Positions 1 through 9,382 of a stretch of DNA of 64,000 nucleotides are shown piece by piece. A program made the position numbers and the translations under genes. The notes under the pieces are model-generated. The model was not told the DNA's origin. It did no database searches and saw only the letters and a list, made by a program, of their open reading frames with translations. Source of the stretch: Luteibacter rhizovicinus DSM 16549 (GTDB taxonomy: Bacteria; Pseudomonadota; Gammaproteobacteria; Xanthomonadales; Rhodanobacteraceae); the NCBI RefSeq assembly GCF_001887595.1, contig NZ_CP017480.1, positions 2,384,001 to 2,448,000 of the forward strand, in the 5' to 3' direction. The stretch's first letter is position 1; every line of letters begins with the position of its first letter.

Positions 1-680
1 CCACGGACCAGGTGCGGATCGAACGCGATGCGGAGGTGGCCGATGGCGATTACATCATGCTGACCGTCTCCGACAACGGCGGCGGTATCCCGCCGGAGAT
101 CCTCGACAAGGTCTTCGAACCGTTCTTCACCACCAAGCCGCTGGGGCAGGGCACGGGCCTGGGGTTGTCGATGATCTACGGCTTCGCCCGCCAGTCGGGC
201 GGCCAGGCACGCATCGTCAGCACCGTGGGCAAGGGCACCGATGTCTCGCTGCTGCTGCCCGTGGGCCAGGGCGAGGTGGTGCCGCTGATGCAGCGCGCCT
301 TGCCGATCGGCGGCGGTCGCGGTGAGCGGATCCTCGTCGTCGAGGACACCGATTCCCTGCGCATGATGACCGAGGAAATCCTGATCCGTGCCGGCTACGA
401 ATGCATCGCCACGGGCGACATCGAGCATGCGCTGCGTGTGTTGCGCGGCGACGAGGGTCTGGATCTCCTGCTCACGGACGTCGGCATGCCTGGCATGAAC
501 GGTCGTGACCTGGCCGAGGTGGCGCGGGCCTGGCGGCCGACCTTGCCGGTCCTGTTCATGACCGGCTACACCGAGAACGCCATGCAGCGCTCGCGCTTTC
601 TCGGCACCGGCATGGACATGATCACCAAGCCCTTCGAGATCGACGGCCTGCTGGCCAGTGTCCACGCGATGTTCGACTAG
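1..680 (+). CDS. Hybrid sensor histidine kinase, C-terminal part (5' end outside window)
   Basis: The frame is open from the window edge (first full codon at base 3) to TAG at 678-680, so only the C-terminal ~225 residues are seen. They hold the end of a HATPase domain: the G1-type motif [10 protein letters not shown], the F-box FEPFFTTK and the G2 box [12 protein letters not shown] CheY-type receiver follows, with the acidic pair VVEDTD, the phosphoacceptor Asp in [13 protein letters not shown] and the conserved Lys in ITKPFE. A kinase ending in its own receiver usually signals through a phosphorelay. The sensory domain and signal cannot be judged because they lie upstream of the window. Confidence 0.9.
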   Translation, partial: TDQVRIERDAEVADGDYIMLTVSDNGGGIPPEILDKVFEPFFTTKPLGQGTGLGLSMIYGFARQSGGQARIVSTVGKGTDVSLLLPVGQGEVVPLMQRALPIGGGRGERILVVEDTDSLRMMTEEILIRAGYECIATGDIEHALRVLRGDEGLDLLLTDVGMPGMNGRDLAEVARAWRPTLPVLFMTGYTENAMQRSRFLGTGMDMITKPFEIDGLLASVHAMFD

Positions 681-765
681 GGACCTGCCCAAAAAGCCGA
701 TATCTTTCCGTCGCTTATCCCCCTATGATGCGGCCACGATCGGCAGGCGTTTTCAGGGGAACGGG

Positions 766-2007
766 ATGTCGGAAGCGAAGGCAGGTACGCTGTTGGGCGA
801 CCGTCGGTTCGCCGCGGAAATGGATGCCTTGCAGCGATTCGGATCGCTGGAAAGGGACGCCCAGCTCGGCGACGCGCAGGCGCAGTTCCGCGTGGCCACC
901 ATGTATTACGAGGGTGAGCACATCACCCAGGACCGCTCACGCTCCGTCCATTGGTTTCGTCGCGCGGCCGAGCAGGGCCACCTGGAAAGCCAGTATCGGC
1001 TCGCCACGCACTACGCCGAGGGCACGGGTGTGCCGCGCGACCCGTTCGAGGCGGCCGGGTGGTTTCGCCGTGCCGCGGAGACCGGCTTCGCCGAGGCGCA
1101 ATGTGCCCTGGGCACCCTTTACGCCCGTGGCCATGGGGTCAACGCGGACCGTGTGCAGGCCCTGCACTGGTGGGGTCTGGCCGCCGACCAGGGCCACGTG
1201 CAGGCCTGTGTAAACCTGGGCGTGTCGCACTATTTCGGTCGCGGCGTCCCGCGCGATGCGGAGCTCGCCTTCGCCTTCTACAGCAAGGCCGTGGAGCGCG
1301 GACAGCCTGAATCGCGTGGTTTCAGCGATGCGCTCTGCAGCCTCGGCCGCATGTATGTGGACGGCATCGGCGTGGCGCGCGATACCGCCATGGGAGCGCA
1401 TCACTTCCGTCGCGCCGCCGAGCTGGGCAACAGCATCGCCCAGTTCACCCTGGGTAAGATGTACCTCGACGCCAGCGATCTGCCCGGCGACCGCGAGCAG
1501 GCCAGGCTATGGCTGGGCCGCGCGGCCGAGCAGGGCGACAGTGAAGCGAAGCAGCGCATGGTCGAGCTGGACGCCGAGGCGGATGCCGTGCCCGACGGCA
1601 CCGAGCGCCTCAGTCAGATCGGCCCGCAGGATGCGCCGGCCCAGTTTCTTCTCGGTCAGCGCCTCGCCTCGGGCGACGGTGTGGCGCGTAACGAACCCGA
1701 GGCCGTGCGCTGGCTGGCCCTGGCCGCGGACCGCGGTCACGTCCCGGCCCAGTACGCCCTGGCCCAGATGATCGATAACGGCCGCGGCGTGCCCCGCAAC
1801 CTCGGCGAGGTGGTGCGTCTGTACCGCGCCGCCGCCGGTGCCGACCACGCGGACGCCCAGTTCGAGCTTGGCCTGCTGCACGAGCGCGGCGAGGGAGTCC
1901 CCCGCAACGCCGCCATCGCCCGCGCCTGGTACCGCAAGGCGGCCAAACGCGGCCACCTGAAAGCCATGCGCCGCCTCGAAAAGCGCACTTGGTGGCGCTT
2001 CTGGTAA
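766..2007 (+). CDS. Sel1-like repeat (TPR-related) protein
   Basis: 413 residues made almost entirely of ~36-residue Sel1-like repeats. At least nine are visible, each with a version of AQxxLGxxYxxGxGV (AQFRVATMYYEGEHI, AQCALGTLYARGHGV, AQFELGLLHERGEGV and others). Such alpha-solenoids are protein-interaction scaffolds in signalling and envelope processes; the partner is unknown. The ATG at 766 was chosen because a purine-rich CAGGGGAACGG lies just upstream, whereas the longer frame from 658 overlaps the preceding kinase gene and adds low-complexity sequence. No signal peptide is evident, so it is probably cytoplasmic. The C-terminus is basic and aromatic (RTWWRFW). Confidence 0.88.
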   Translation: MSEAKAGTLLGDRRFAAEMDALQRFGSLERDAQLGDAQAQFRVATMYYEGEHITQDRSRSVHWFRRAAEQGHLESQYRLATHYAEGTGVPRDPFEAAGWFRRAAETGFAEAQCALGTLYARGHGVNADRVQALHWWGLAADQGHVQACVNLGVSHYFGRGVPRDAELAFAFYSKAVERGQPESRGFSDALCSLGRMYVDGIGVARDTAMGAHHFRRAAELGNSIAQFTLGKMYLDASDLPGDREQARLWLGRAAEQGDSEAKQRMVELDAEADAVPDGTERLSQIGPQDAPAQFLLGQRLASGDGVARNEPEAVRWLALAADRGHVPAQYALAQMIDNGRGVPRNLGEVVRLYRAAAGADHADAQFELGLLHERGEGVPRNAAIARAWYRKAAKRGHLKAMRRLEKRTWWRFW

Positions 2008-2010
2008 CCC

Positions 2011-2034
2011 TGTGGGAGCCGCTTCAGCGGCGAT
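2011..2034. repeat. REP-like arm, GCT/AGC type
   Basis: Single copy of TGTGGGAGCCGCTTCAGCGG followed by CGAT, directly after the Sel1 gene. The stem CCGCT/AGCGG is perfect. It precedes the complete composite at 2045-2127. Confidence 0.85.
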
Positions 2035-2044
2035 CCCCTGCCTT

Positions 2045-2127
2045 TGTGGGAGCCGATTCATCGGCGATTGGGTGCTCGCGATGACCCGGCCCGCTGCCGC
2101 GGGATCGCCGATGAATCGGCTCCCACA
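2045..2127. repeat. REP-like 83-bp composite repeat
   Basis: Two head-to-head arms of the GAT/ATC type (GGAGCCGATTCATCGGCGAT and its reverse complement) flank a centre containing GGGTGCTCGC and the palindromic core CCCGCTGCCGCGGG. The length and centre match the copies at 14369, 14866 and 45563. Confidence 0.9.
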
Positions 2128-2259
2128 ATAAAAGCGATTCGCAAGAACCTGCGCCCATGACTTCCGGCGCTTCTCCGGCCCCGCCGGGTGTCCCAGCATC
2201 AGGGTAATCGACTCCGCCGGAGCTGCCGGCCGGGCGACGTACTCCCAGGGATCCCCGCC

Positions 2260-4896
2260 ATGCGTACACCTCTCGTCACCGCGATTGCCTTCGCGCTCGC
2301 CGGCCTGACCACCGCGGCGTTTGCCGCCCCGGCCGCCGACGCCAGCGAACAGCTCGCCACCACCCAGCTTCCGCGCGGCGTCCGCCCGACGCATTACGAC
2401 GTCTCGGTCGTGCCGCACGCCGACAAGCTGGTCTTCGATGGCAAGGTCACGATCGCCGTGGACGTGCTCGACTCGACGCCGTCGATCACCTTGAATGCGG
2501 AGGACATGACCTTCGCCAACGTGACCCTGATGCCGACCACGGGCAAGGCGAAGTTCGCCGCGCCGAAGGTGGCCATCGACGCCGAAGCGCAGACGGTGAC
2601 CTTCATCTTCGATCATGCGATTCCGGCAGGCAGCTATCGCCTGGCCATGGATTACACGGGCAAGATCGGCACGCAGGCCAACGGCCTGTTCGCGATCGAC
2701 TACGACACCAAGAGCGACGGCAAGAAGCGCGCGCTCTACACCCAGTTCGAGAACTCCGACGCCCGCCGCTTCATCCCGTCGTGGGACGAGCCGGCGTACA
2801 AGGCCACCTTCACTGTCGACGCCACCGTACCGGCCGCCGACATGGCGGTGAACAACATGCCGGTCGCCTCGAGCAAGGATCTCGGCAACGGGCTGAAGAA
2901 GGTAACCTTCGCGCAGACGCCGAAGATGTCGACCTACCTGCTGTTCTTCGGCGTGGGTGAATTCGACCGCGCGACGACGATGTCCGATGGCGTCGAGATC
3001 GGTGTGATCACGCAGAAGGGCCTCACCTCGCAGGCGAAGTTCACGCTCGACTCGGGCAGGGACGTGCTGAAGGAATACAACGCGTATTTCGGCGTGCCGT
3101 ACCCGCTGCCGAAGCTCGACAACATCGCTTCGCCGGGCCAGAGCCAGTTCTTCGCGGCGATGGAAAACTGGGGTGCGATCTACACCTTCGAATACGCGCT
3201 GCTGCTCGATCCGTCCATCTCGACGCAGGCCGACAAGCAGGAAGTGTTCAACACCGCCGCGCACGAAATGGCGCACCAGTGGTTCGGCGACCTTGTCACC
3301 ATGCGCTGGTGGGACGATCTCTGGCTCAACGAAGGCTTCGCCTCGTGGCTGGCATCGCGCACCACCGAGCGCCTGCACCCGGAATGGCATACCAATCTCG
3401 AGGCCGTGTCGATTCGCGAACAGGCGATGACGCGCGACGCCGTGGCCACCACCCATCCGGTGGTGCAGAAGATCGATACGGTGGAGCAGGCCAGCCAGGC
3501 CTTCGACGAAATCACCTACTCGAAGGGCGAATCCGTTATCCGCATGCTCGAAGCCTATGTCGGCCCCGATGCGTGGCAGAAGGGCGTGCAGGCGTACATC
3601 AAGGCACACGCGTATTCGAACACGGTGTCGAACGATCTCTGGAAGGAGATCGATGCGGCCGCCGGCAAGCCGGTCAGCACGATCGCCCACGACTTCACGC
3701 TGCAGCCCGGCATTCCGCTGGTGCGCGTGGACTCGGTGACCTGCACCAATGGGTCGACCACGCTGAAGCTCTCGCAGGGTGAGTTCACCCGCGACCGCCC
3801 GGACAAGAAGGCGCTTGCCTGGCACGTGCCGGTGATCGCGAAGACCGTCGGTGGCGCCGCGTCCACGACGCTGCTCGAGAATGGCTCGGGTACGCTCACG
3901 GTGGCCGGTTGCGCACCGGTGGTCGTCAATGCCGGCCAGACCGGTTACTTCCGCACGCTGTACCAGCCGGCGCAGGTCAAGGCGCTGACCGGCACGTTCG
4001 CCAAGCTCGAGCCGATCGACCAGCTCGGTGTGTTCGCCGACGTCTGGGCGCTCGGCATGGGCGGCCTCGAGCCGGCCTCCGATGTGCTCGACCTGATCAA
4101 GGTCGCGCCGCTGGATGCCCCGCCGCAGCTGTGGGACAGCATCGCCAGCGACTTCACCGCGCTCGACGCGTATTACCAGGGAGATGCGAAGCGCCAGGCG
4201 GTGCTGCGCAAGTACGCCATCGCACGCCTGGCACCGAAGTTCGCGCAGGTGGGTTGGGACGCGAAGCCGGGTGAAGAGGCGCCGGTCGCGATCCTGCGCT
4301 CGTCGCTCATCTCGTCCCTGAGCAACCTGGGTGATGCCAAGGTCATCGCCGAAGCGCGTCATCGCTACGAGAGCAACCAGATGCCGGCCGAGCTGCGCAA
4401 GGTGATCCTTGCCGCCGTCGCCGCGCACGCCGATGCGGCGACGTGGGACAAGATGCACGAAGCCGCCAAGGCCGAGAAGTCCCCGCTGGTGAAGGACCGC
4501 CTGTACGCGCTGCTTGCGCAGACCGAAGACGAGGCACTGGCCAAGCGTGCACTCGACCTTTCCCTGACGGGTGAGGCCGGCGAAACCAACAGCGCCGCGC
4601 TGATCTCGGGCGTGTCCCGCCGTCATCCGGAACTGGCCTTCGACTTCGCCGTGGCACACAAGGACAAGGTCGACGGCTTCGTCGACTCGACCTCGTCCTC
4701 GCGTTACTACCCGCGCCTTGCGATGGGTTCGCTGGAGCTGTCGACGATCGACAAGCTGCAGGCCTTCGCCGAAAAGAACATCGCGCCGACCTCGCGCCGC
4801 GATGCCGAAACCGCCGTGGCCACCATCCGCTACCGCAACATGGTGCGCACGCAACGCCTGCCGGCCGTCGATGCCTGGTTGAAAAAGAACGGCTGA
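2260..4896 (+). CDS. M1 family zinc aminopeptidase, exported
   Basis: 878 residues, gluzincin aminopeptidase (M1/PepN-ERAP family), which removes N-terminal amino acids from peptides. The zinc site is H335-EMA-H339 with the third ligand E358 in LWLNEGFASW. The exopeptidase motif reads AAMENWGA, the family's GxMEN with an Ala in first place. The N-terminus (MRTPLVTAIAFALAGLTTAA, then FAAPA) is a clear Sec signal peptide, so it acts in the periplasm or outside the cell. This supports the ATG at 2260 over an upstream in-frame ATG. An intrinsic terminator follows at 4917. Confidence 0.93.
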   Translation: MRTPLVTAIAFALAGLTTAAFAAPAADASEQLATTQLPRGVRPTHYDVSVVPHADKLVFDGKVTIAVDVLDSTPSITLNAEDMTFANVTLMPTTGKAKFAAPKVAIDAEAQTVTFIFDHAIPAGSYRLAMDYTGKIGTQANGLFAIDYDTKSDGKKRALYTQFENSDARRFIPSWDEPAYKATFTVDATVPAADMAVNNMPVASSKDLGNGLKKVTFAQTPKMSTYLLFFGVGEFDRATTMSDGVEIGVITQKGLTSQAKFTLDSGRDVLKEYNAYFGVPYPLPKLDNIASPGQSQFFAAMENWGAIYTFEYALLLDPSISTQADKQEVFNTAAHEMAHQWFGDLVTMRWWDDLWLNEGFASWLASRTTERLHPEWHTNLEAVSIREQAMTRDAVATTHPVVQKIDTVEQASQAFDEITYSKGESVIRMLEAYVGPDAWQKGVQAYIKAHAYSNTVSNDLWKEIDAAAGKPVSTIAHDFTLQPGIPLVRVDSVTCTNGSTTLKLSQGEFTRDRPDKKALAWHVPVIAKTVGGAASTTLLENGSGTLTVAGCAPVVVNAGQTGYFRTLYQPAQVKALTGTFAKLEPIDQLGVFADVWALGMGGLEPASDVLDLIKVAPLDAPPQLWDSIASDFTALDAYYQGDAKRQAVLRKYAIARLAPKFAQVGWDAKPGEEAPVAILRSSLISSLSNLGDAKVIAEARHRYESNQMPAELRKVILAAVAAHADAATWDKMHEAAKAEKSPLVKDRLYALLAQTEDEALAKRALDLSLTGEAGETNSAALISGVSRRHPELAFDFAVAHKDKVDGFVDSTSSSRYYPRLAMGSLELSTIDKLQAFAEKNIAPTSRRDAETAVATIRYRNMVRTQRLPAVDAWLKKNG

Positions 4897-4916
4897 TAAG
4901 TCGTCATGAGTGTTTA

Positions 4917-4946
4917 GCCGCCGGCCTTCGGGTCGGCGGCTTTTTT
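4917..4946 (+). terminator. Intrinsic terminator after M1 aminopeptidase
   Basis: A GC-rich stem, GCCGCCGGCC with loop TTCG and GGTCGGCGGC, is followed by six T residues, 20 nt after the stop codon. The UUCG-type loop and U-run are the classical form. Confidence 0.9.
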
Positions 4947-4965
4947 ATGGGTGCCCCACTCGCCG

Positions 4966-4987
4966 CAGGAGCCGATTCATCGGTCGC
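4966..4987. repeat. Degenerate REP-like arm
   Basis: CAGGAGCCGATTCATCGGTC is the GAT/ATC arm with a decayed head (CAGGAG for TGGGAG) and an inserted T. It lies in the leader of the following gene. Confidence 0.65.
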
Positions 4988-5035
4988 CACCCGATCCGTC
5001 TAAACTGCCCACCACCGAACGCCGGACCCTCCGCA

Positions 5036-5815
5036 ATGAATCATCGCGTTGCCCGCAATATCCTGTGGGCCTGCCTCACCGCCGCGCTTGCCCCCACCGC
5101 CTGCGCCCAAGGCGACACCATCCCCGTCCACCCCTACCGCATCGTCCATACCTATCCCCACGATCCCACCGCTTTCACCGAGGGCCTCTTCTACGAGGAC
5201 GGCTACCTCTACGAGAGCACCGGTGAATTCGTCGGTGCCGGCGTGCGCAAGGTGAAGCTGGAAACGGGCGAGATCGTGCAGCGACGCGACACGCCGGCTG
5301 GCTACTTCGGCGAAGGCATCATCGCGTCAGGCCAGCGCATCCTGCAGCTCTCATGGCAGCAGGGCGTCGGCTTCATCTACGACAAGGCCAGCTTCAAGCT
5401 GATCGACCAGATCCGCTATCCCGGCGAGGGCTGGGCTATGACACGCGATGCCAATCACATCTATATGAGCGATGGCACGCCGGTCATCCGCATTCTCGAT
5501 CCGCAAACCTTTGCACAAACCGGGTCGATCGCGGTCACGGCGAATGGCGAGCCGTTGCAGCAGATCAACGAGCTGGAGTGGGTGAAGGGGAAGATCTACG
5601 CGAATGTCTGGCAGACGGCGCGGATTGCGGAGATCGATCCGGCGACGGGGCATGTCGTGGGGTGGATCGACATGACGAAGCTGGTGCAGGCGCAGACAGT
5701 GGGCGATCCGGAGAATGATGTTCTCAACGGGATTGCTTATGACGCGGGGCGGGATCGGTTGTTTGTTACGGGGAAGCGGTGGCGGTCTGTTTATGAGGTT
5801 AAGGTTGGGAAGTAG
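5036..5815 (+). CDS. Glutaminyl-peptide cyclotransferase (beta-propeller, plant/bacterial type)
   Basis: 259 residues of the Glu_cyclase_2 family, which converts N-terminal glutamine of peptides to pyroglutamate. The family signature is at the N-terminus of the mature protein: YPHDPTAFTEGLFYEDGYLY followed by ESTG. Propeller blade motifs follow (GEGIIASGQRILQLSW, YPGEGWAMT, INELEWVKGKIYANVW, DVLNGIAYD). The start at 5036 gives a signal peptide (MNHRVARNILWACLTAAL, cleavage near ACAQG), so the enzyme is exported. It stands alone behind a terminator. Base composition falls towards the 3' end, where ATG/GAT/TAT codons become more frequent. Confidence 0.9.
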   Translation: MNHRVARNILWACLTAALAPTACAQGDTIPVHPYRIVHTYPHDPTAFTEGLFYEDGYLYESTGEFVGAGVRKVKLETGEIVQRRDTPAGYFGEGIIASGQRILQLSWQQGVGFIYDKASFKLIDQIRYPGEGWAMTRDANHIYMSDGTPVIRILDPQTFAQTGSIAVTANGEPLQQINELEWVKGKIYANVWQTARIAEIDPATGHVVGWIDMTKLVQAQTVGDPENDVLNGIAYDAGRDRLFVTGKRWRSVYEVKVGK

Positions 5816-5835
5816 GGGGTGTTGGTGTGGGGAGA

Positions 5836-5862
5836 GCATCGCCGATGAATCGGCTCCCACAG
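5836..5862. repeat. REP-like arm, GAT/ATC type
   Basis: Single inverted arm ATCGCCGATGAATCGGCTCC followed by CACA, between the convergent ends of the glutaminyl cyclase and PfkB genes, where it could serve as a shared terminator hairpin. Confidence 0.85.
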
Positions 5863-5869
5863 GGGGCCG

Positions 5870-6718
5870 TCAGGCTTCGCAGGCGTCCATGAGGGCATCG
5901 CGGAAGCAAGCGGCGTCGACTAGCTTGGCGGCTAGCGTGCCTTTGAAGGCGTCGCCCAGGCCGCAGGTGCCGGCGCGGTAGACGTCGGCCGAGTCGCCGT
6001 GGCGATCGGTGCCGTGGGAGACCAGGCAGGTCTTGTCGAGTGACACGACGACGGTGCCGGCGCAGAGCCGGCGGGCGAGGGCGTTGATCGTGGTGTCGTC
6101 CATGCCGGTCACCGTGCTGGCGGTGATGTCGATGGAGAGGAAGCGTCCGCAGCAGCGTGCGAACTCGTGCAGGCTGAGCAACAAGACATCCGTGCTGGCG
6201 AACTCGCGCACGGACAGATCCGGTGGCAACGGACCCGGATCGAGAATGCGCAGCAAGCGCTTCTCACCCGCCAGCTCCAGGGTGGCGGCGACGGTGTCGA
6301 TGTTCGCTTCGGCGGAAATCAGCAACACCTTCGCGCTGTCGAAAAGATCCGACTGCGTGGCGACGAAGTCCGCTTCGAGAAAGGCGTTGGCGCCGGAGGA
6401 CAGCGCGGAAATCGTCTGCCCCTTCGCATCGACGATCAGTGCGGTGCGTCCGGTACGTACACCGGTCGTCACCTGCCAGCGCGCGTCGACCAGCGGTGGC
6501 AAGCCGGATGGGTCGATGACGTCATCGCCGATGGCGGCAATCAAGCCGACCGCGACGCCCGCATGCGAGGCCGCGACCGCCTGATGAAAGGCCTTCCCAC
6601 CGGGCCGACGCTCGAAAGCGTCGGCATAGGCAGGCTCGCCGTTACGCGGCAGTTGCGGTGTCTGCCAGCGTTCTTCTTCGCTGTAACCGCCGATGACGAT
6701 AAGACGTACGGCGGTCAT
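5870..6718 (-). CDS. PfkB/ribokinase-family carbohydrate or nucleoside kinase
   Basis: 282 residues, PfkB fold. The N-terminal strand LIVIGGYSEEE, the substrate-proximal GGKAFHQAVAASHAG (matching GGKxxNxAxxxAxLG) and the C-terminal catalytic loop GTCGLGDAFKGTLAAKL are visible. The canonical GAGD reads GLGD, but the catalytic Asp is kept. It lies 3 nt downstream of a CNT nucleoside transporter and is presumably co-transcribed, so a nucleoside (inosine/guanosine-type) or ribose kinase is the best guess. The second signature is divergent, and the true substrate cannot be read from the sequence. Confidence 0.8.
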   Translation of the reverse strand: MTAVRLIVIGGYSEEERWQTPQLPRNGEPAYADAFERRPGGKAFHQAVAASHAGVAVGLIAAIGDDVIDPSGLPPLVDARWQVTTGVRTGRTALIVDAKGQTISALSSGANAFLEADFVATQSDLFDSAKVLLISAEANIDTVAATLELAGEKRLLRILDPGPLPPDLSVREFASTDVLLLSLHEFARCCGRFLSIDITASTVTGMDDTTINALARRLCAGTVVVSLDKTCLVSHGTDRHGDSADVYRAGTCGLGDAFKGTLAAKLVDAACFRDALMDACEA

Positions 6719-6721
6719 GCC

Positions 6722-8026
6722 TCAGAACTGCTCGAGCACGCCGGCAATGGTCGCCGTCATGAACGTGGCGATGGAGCCGCCGAGCACGGCGCGCAGGCCG
6801 AGACGGGCGAGGTCGCCGCGACGGTTCGGGGCGAGACCGCCGATGCCGCCGATCTGGATCGCGATGGACGAGAAGTTGGCGAAGCCACAAAGGGCATATG
6901 TCGCGATGAGGCGGCTGTGCGGCAGCAGCTGGTCGAGGTGTTTGGCGAGGTCCGCATAGGCGACGAACTCGTTGATGACGACCTTCTCGCCGATGAAGCT
7001 GCCGACCAGGGTCGCATCCTGCCAGGGCACGCCGATCAGCCAGGCGATGGGCGAAAGCACCCAGCCGAAGATCGTCTCGAGGCTGAGCTTCACTTCGTGG
7101 CCGTTGAGGTTGGTGAGCCAGGTATTGAGGCTGTGGTCGCCGCCGAGCGTGCCGAGCCACTGCACCGGTCCGTTCACCAGCGCGATGAGCGCGATGAAGG
7201 CGAGCAGCATGGCGCCGACGTTCATGGCCAGCTTGAGGCCGTCGCCCGCACCCGTGGCAGCGGCGTCGATGACGTTGGCGGTGGTCTTCTCGACTTCGAT
7301 CTTCACGGTGCCGCGGGTGAGCGGCTCCTGCGTTTCAGGCACGAGGATCTTGGCCAGCACCATCGTGGCCGGCGCGGCCATGACCGACGCGGTGAGCAGG
7401 TGCTTCGCATAGAACATGCGCATCGCCGGATCGTCGCCGCCGAGCATCGCCACATAGGCGGCCATCACCGAGCCGGCGATGTGCGCCATGCCGCCGATCA
7501 TGACGGTCATGAGCTCGGCCTGGGTCATGCGCTCGATGTAAGGCTTGATGGTCAGCGGCGCTTCGGTCTGGCCGATGAACACGCTGGCGCAGACGCTGGT
7601 GGTCTCCGCGCCGGAGACGCGCATCACCTTGGTGATGACCCAGGCCATGCCCTTGACGATCTGCTGCATGACGCCGATGTGATACAGCACGCCGGTGAGC
7701 GAGGCGAAGAAGACGATGGTCGGCAGGACCTTCACGGCGAAGATCACGCCGAACTTGGAGCTGTCGAGCAGGCTGCCGAAGATGAAGCGCGAACCGACGT
7801 CGACATAGTCGAGCAGGTGCACGAAACCGGTGGCGATGGCGTCGAAGACGTCACGGCCCAGGGGCACCTTGAGCACCACCGCCGCGAAGCCGATCTGCAG
7901 GGCGATACCGGTGGCGACGAGTTTCCAGTCGACCACACGCTTGTTGTTCGAGAAACAGAAGGCGATGGCGAGAAGCATCGCCAAACCGAACAGGCCAAAA
8001 CCTACGTGGCCCAACAGACCGAGCAT
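6722..8026 (-). CDS. nupC: Concentrative nucleoside transporter (CNT/NupC family)
   Basis: 434 residues with about ten hydrophobic segments. The family signature is GQTEAPLTIKPY in the first re-entrant half, then IGGMAHIAGSVMAAYV. In the second half NEFVAYADLAK and CGFANFSSIAIQIGG match the CNT substrate- and cation-binding motifs. It would import nucleosides with Na+ or H+ across the inner membrane. It is the first gene of a two-gene minus-strand unit with the downstream PfkB kinase. Confidence 0.92.
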   Translation of the reverse strand: MLGLLGHVGFGLFGLAMLLAIAFCFSNNKRVVDWKLVATGIALQIGFAAVVLKVPLGRDVFDAIATGFVHLLDYVDVGSRFIFGSLLDSSKFGVIFAVKVLPTIVFFASLTGVLYHIGVMQQIVKGMAWVITKVMRVSGAETTSVCASVFIGQTEAPLTIKPYIERMTQAELMTVMIGGMAHIAGSVMAAYVAMLGGDDPAMRMFYAKHLLTASVMAAPATMVLAKILVPETQEPLTRGTVKIEVEKTTANVIDAAATGAGDGLKLAMNVGAMLLAFIALIALVNGPVQWLGTLGGDHSLNTWLTNLNGHEVKLSLETIFGWVLSPIAWLIGVPWQDATLVGSFIGEKVVINEFVAYADLAKHLDQLLPHSRLIATYALCGFANFSSIAIQIGGIGGLAPNRRGDLARLGLRAVLGGSIATFMTATIAGVLEQF

Positions 8027-8172
8027 CGTGACGTACCCCTATGAAGGCCGGGGGTAGCCCCGTGACCGCTATTGAGAATTTCAGCAAAGACGGGAGGTTA
8101 CGGGAGGTGGACTTATCGGGCAAGGTAGCCCGCGAAATTGGCGCCGGGGCGGCCCTGGGCTACGCTTGGCCC

Positions 8173-8802
8173 ATGAGCCTCTTCCTGACCATCGCCCTCG
8201 TCCATATCGTCGCCCTGATCACCCCGGGGCCTGATTTCTTCTTCGTTTCCCAGCTGGCCGCCAGCCGTTCGCGGCGCGAGGCCCTGGCCGGTGTCGTCGG
8301 CATCGGGCTGGGCGTGGCCGCCTGGGCCGCCCTGGCCCTGCTCGGCCTGCATGTGCTCCTGCAACGCCTGGCCTGGCTGGAGCGAGGCATCGCCATCCTC
8401 GGCGGCGCCTACCTGTGCTGGATGGGTTTCCAGATGCTCCGCGCGGCCTGGCGGGCCAAGCCGGACGCCGAGGCGCCCTCGGTCGATGTCCGTGGTTCCA
8501 GCCCCTGGAAGGCCCTGGTCCGCGGACTGGCGACCAACCTGGCCAATCCGAAGGCGGCGATCTACTTCGCGTCGATCTTCTCGGCCTTCGTCGGCGACGA
8601 GATGACCGCGGGCGCGCGCTGGGGCCTGTGGGCCATGATCACCGTGGAGACGATGCTGTGGTTCGCCGTGGTGGCAGGCATCTTCGCCTTGCCGGCCATG
8701 CGCCGCGGCTATGTCCGGGCGAGCCGCTGGATCGACGGTGGGGCAGGGGCGATCTTCTCGTTGTTCGGCCTTTACCTGATCTTCGGCCGCCGCGCGGCCT
8801 AG
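8173..8802 (+). CDS. LysE/RhtB-family amino-acid exporter
   Basis: 209 residues, six predicted membrane segments. The N-terminus MSLFLTIALVHIVALITPGP, continuing DFFFV, is the family hallmark, and NLANPKAAIYFASIF is the conserved mid-protein motif. The ATG at 8173 puts the first membrane helix at the N-terminus as in the family; the frame opens earlier but only adds a soluble extension. Its end overlaps the end of the convergent MarR gene by 4 bp. The exported compound (threonine/homoserine-type or other) is not predictable. Confidence 0.9.
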   Translation: MSLFLTIALVHIVALITPGPDFFFVSQLAASRSRREALAGVVGIGLGVAAWAALALLGLHVLLQRLAWLERGIAILGGAYLCWMGFQMLRAAWRAKPDAEAPSVDVRGSSPWKALVRGLATNLANPKAAIYFASIFSAFVGDEMTAGARWGLWAMITVETMLWFAVVAGIFALPAMRRGYVRASRWIDGGAGAIFSLFGLYLIFGRRAA

Positions 8803-9251
8803 TCTTTCTCGAGGTTCCGGGTCACCTGGGCGAGGCTTTCCGCAAGGACGGCCAGGTCCGGTGTGCCGAGGCCCTCGAGCGCGCTGCGTGCGAGGTCGGC
8901 GACCAGGGCGCGAACGCGCTCGGCCATGCGCTTGCCGGCCACGGTCAGGCCGATGTCGACCAGGCGGCGATCCGCCTCGTTGCGCACCCGGCGCATCAGT
9001 CCGCGCTCGATGCCCGCGTCCACGGCATGCGTCACCGTGCTGGCGTTGACGCCGCAGGCGGAGGCCAGTTCGGTGGAAATCATGCTGCCGCGCGTGGCGA
9101 GCAGCAGGAGCATGTCGCTCTGCAAGGCCGTGATGCCGAACTCGCGCTGGGCGCGGCGGCCGACAGCATCGCGTAATCGCGAGCCGGCCAGCATGAGGTC
9201 GCGGCCGAGGTCGAGCGCGGTACCGCTGTTGTCTTCGTCGTCGCCGCTCAT
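8799..9251 (-). CDS. MarR-family transcriptional regulator
   Basis: 150 residues, the usual MarR length. The winged helix is visible around residues 40-100: ALQSDMLLLLATRGSMI, SACGVNASTVTHAVDAG (recognition helix) and LMRRVRNEADRRLVDIGLT (wing). The start at 9251 gives the normal MarR N-terminal dimerisation helix; the longer open frame to 9749 runs into the AraC gene. It converges on the LysE gene and may regulate it, but it could equally act on a distant target. Confidence 0.88.
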   Translation of the reverse strand: MSGDDEDNSGTALDLGRDLMLAGSRLRDAVGRRAQREFGITALQSDMLLLLATRGSMISTELASACGVNASTVTHAVDAGIERGLMRRVRNEADRRLVDIGLTVAGKRMAERVRALVADLARSALEGLGTPDLAVLAESLAQVTRNLEKD

Positions 9252-9382
9252 GAGCCTGCCGGTGCCGCGGTCATACGGGGATTTCCTGCCGCGTGATGTC
9301 GGGTCAAGGATACGCAGCGGATGGAATGATGGATTGACTGAAAGCACAATCGTTTGGCGTTTCCGGCCCGCGTTTGTGCAAT

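Noticed and set aside
1507..4854. Very long open frame on the minus strand opposite the Sel1 and M1 aminopeptidase genes
   Set aside because: It is low-complexity Arg/Gly/His-rich and mirrors the codon bias of the high-GC genes on the other strand; both opposite genes have clear family motifs.
6167..8044. 625-codon plus-strand frame opposite the PfkB and CNT genes
   Set aside because: No family features and an Asp/His/Arg-rich composition typical of antisense frames; the CNT transporter on the other strand is unambiguous.
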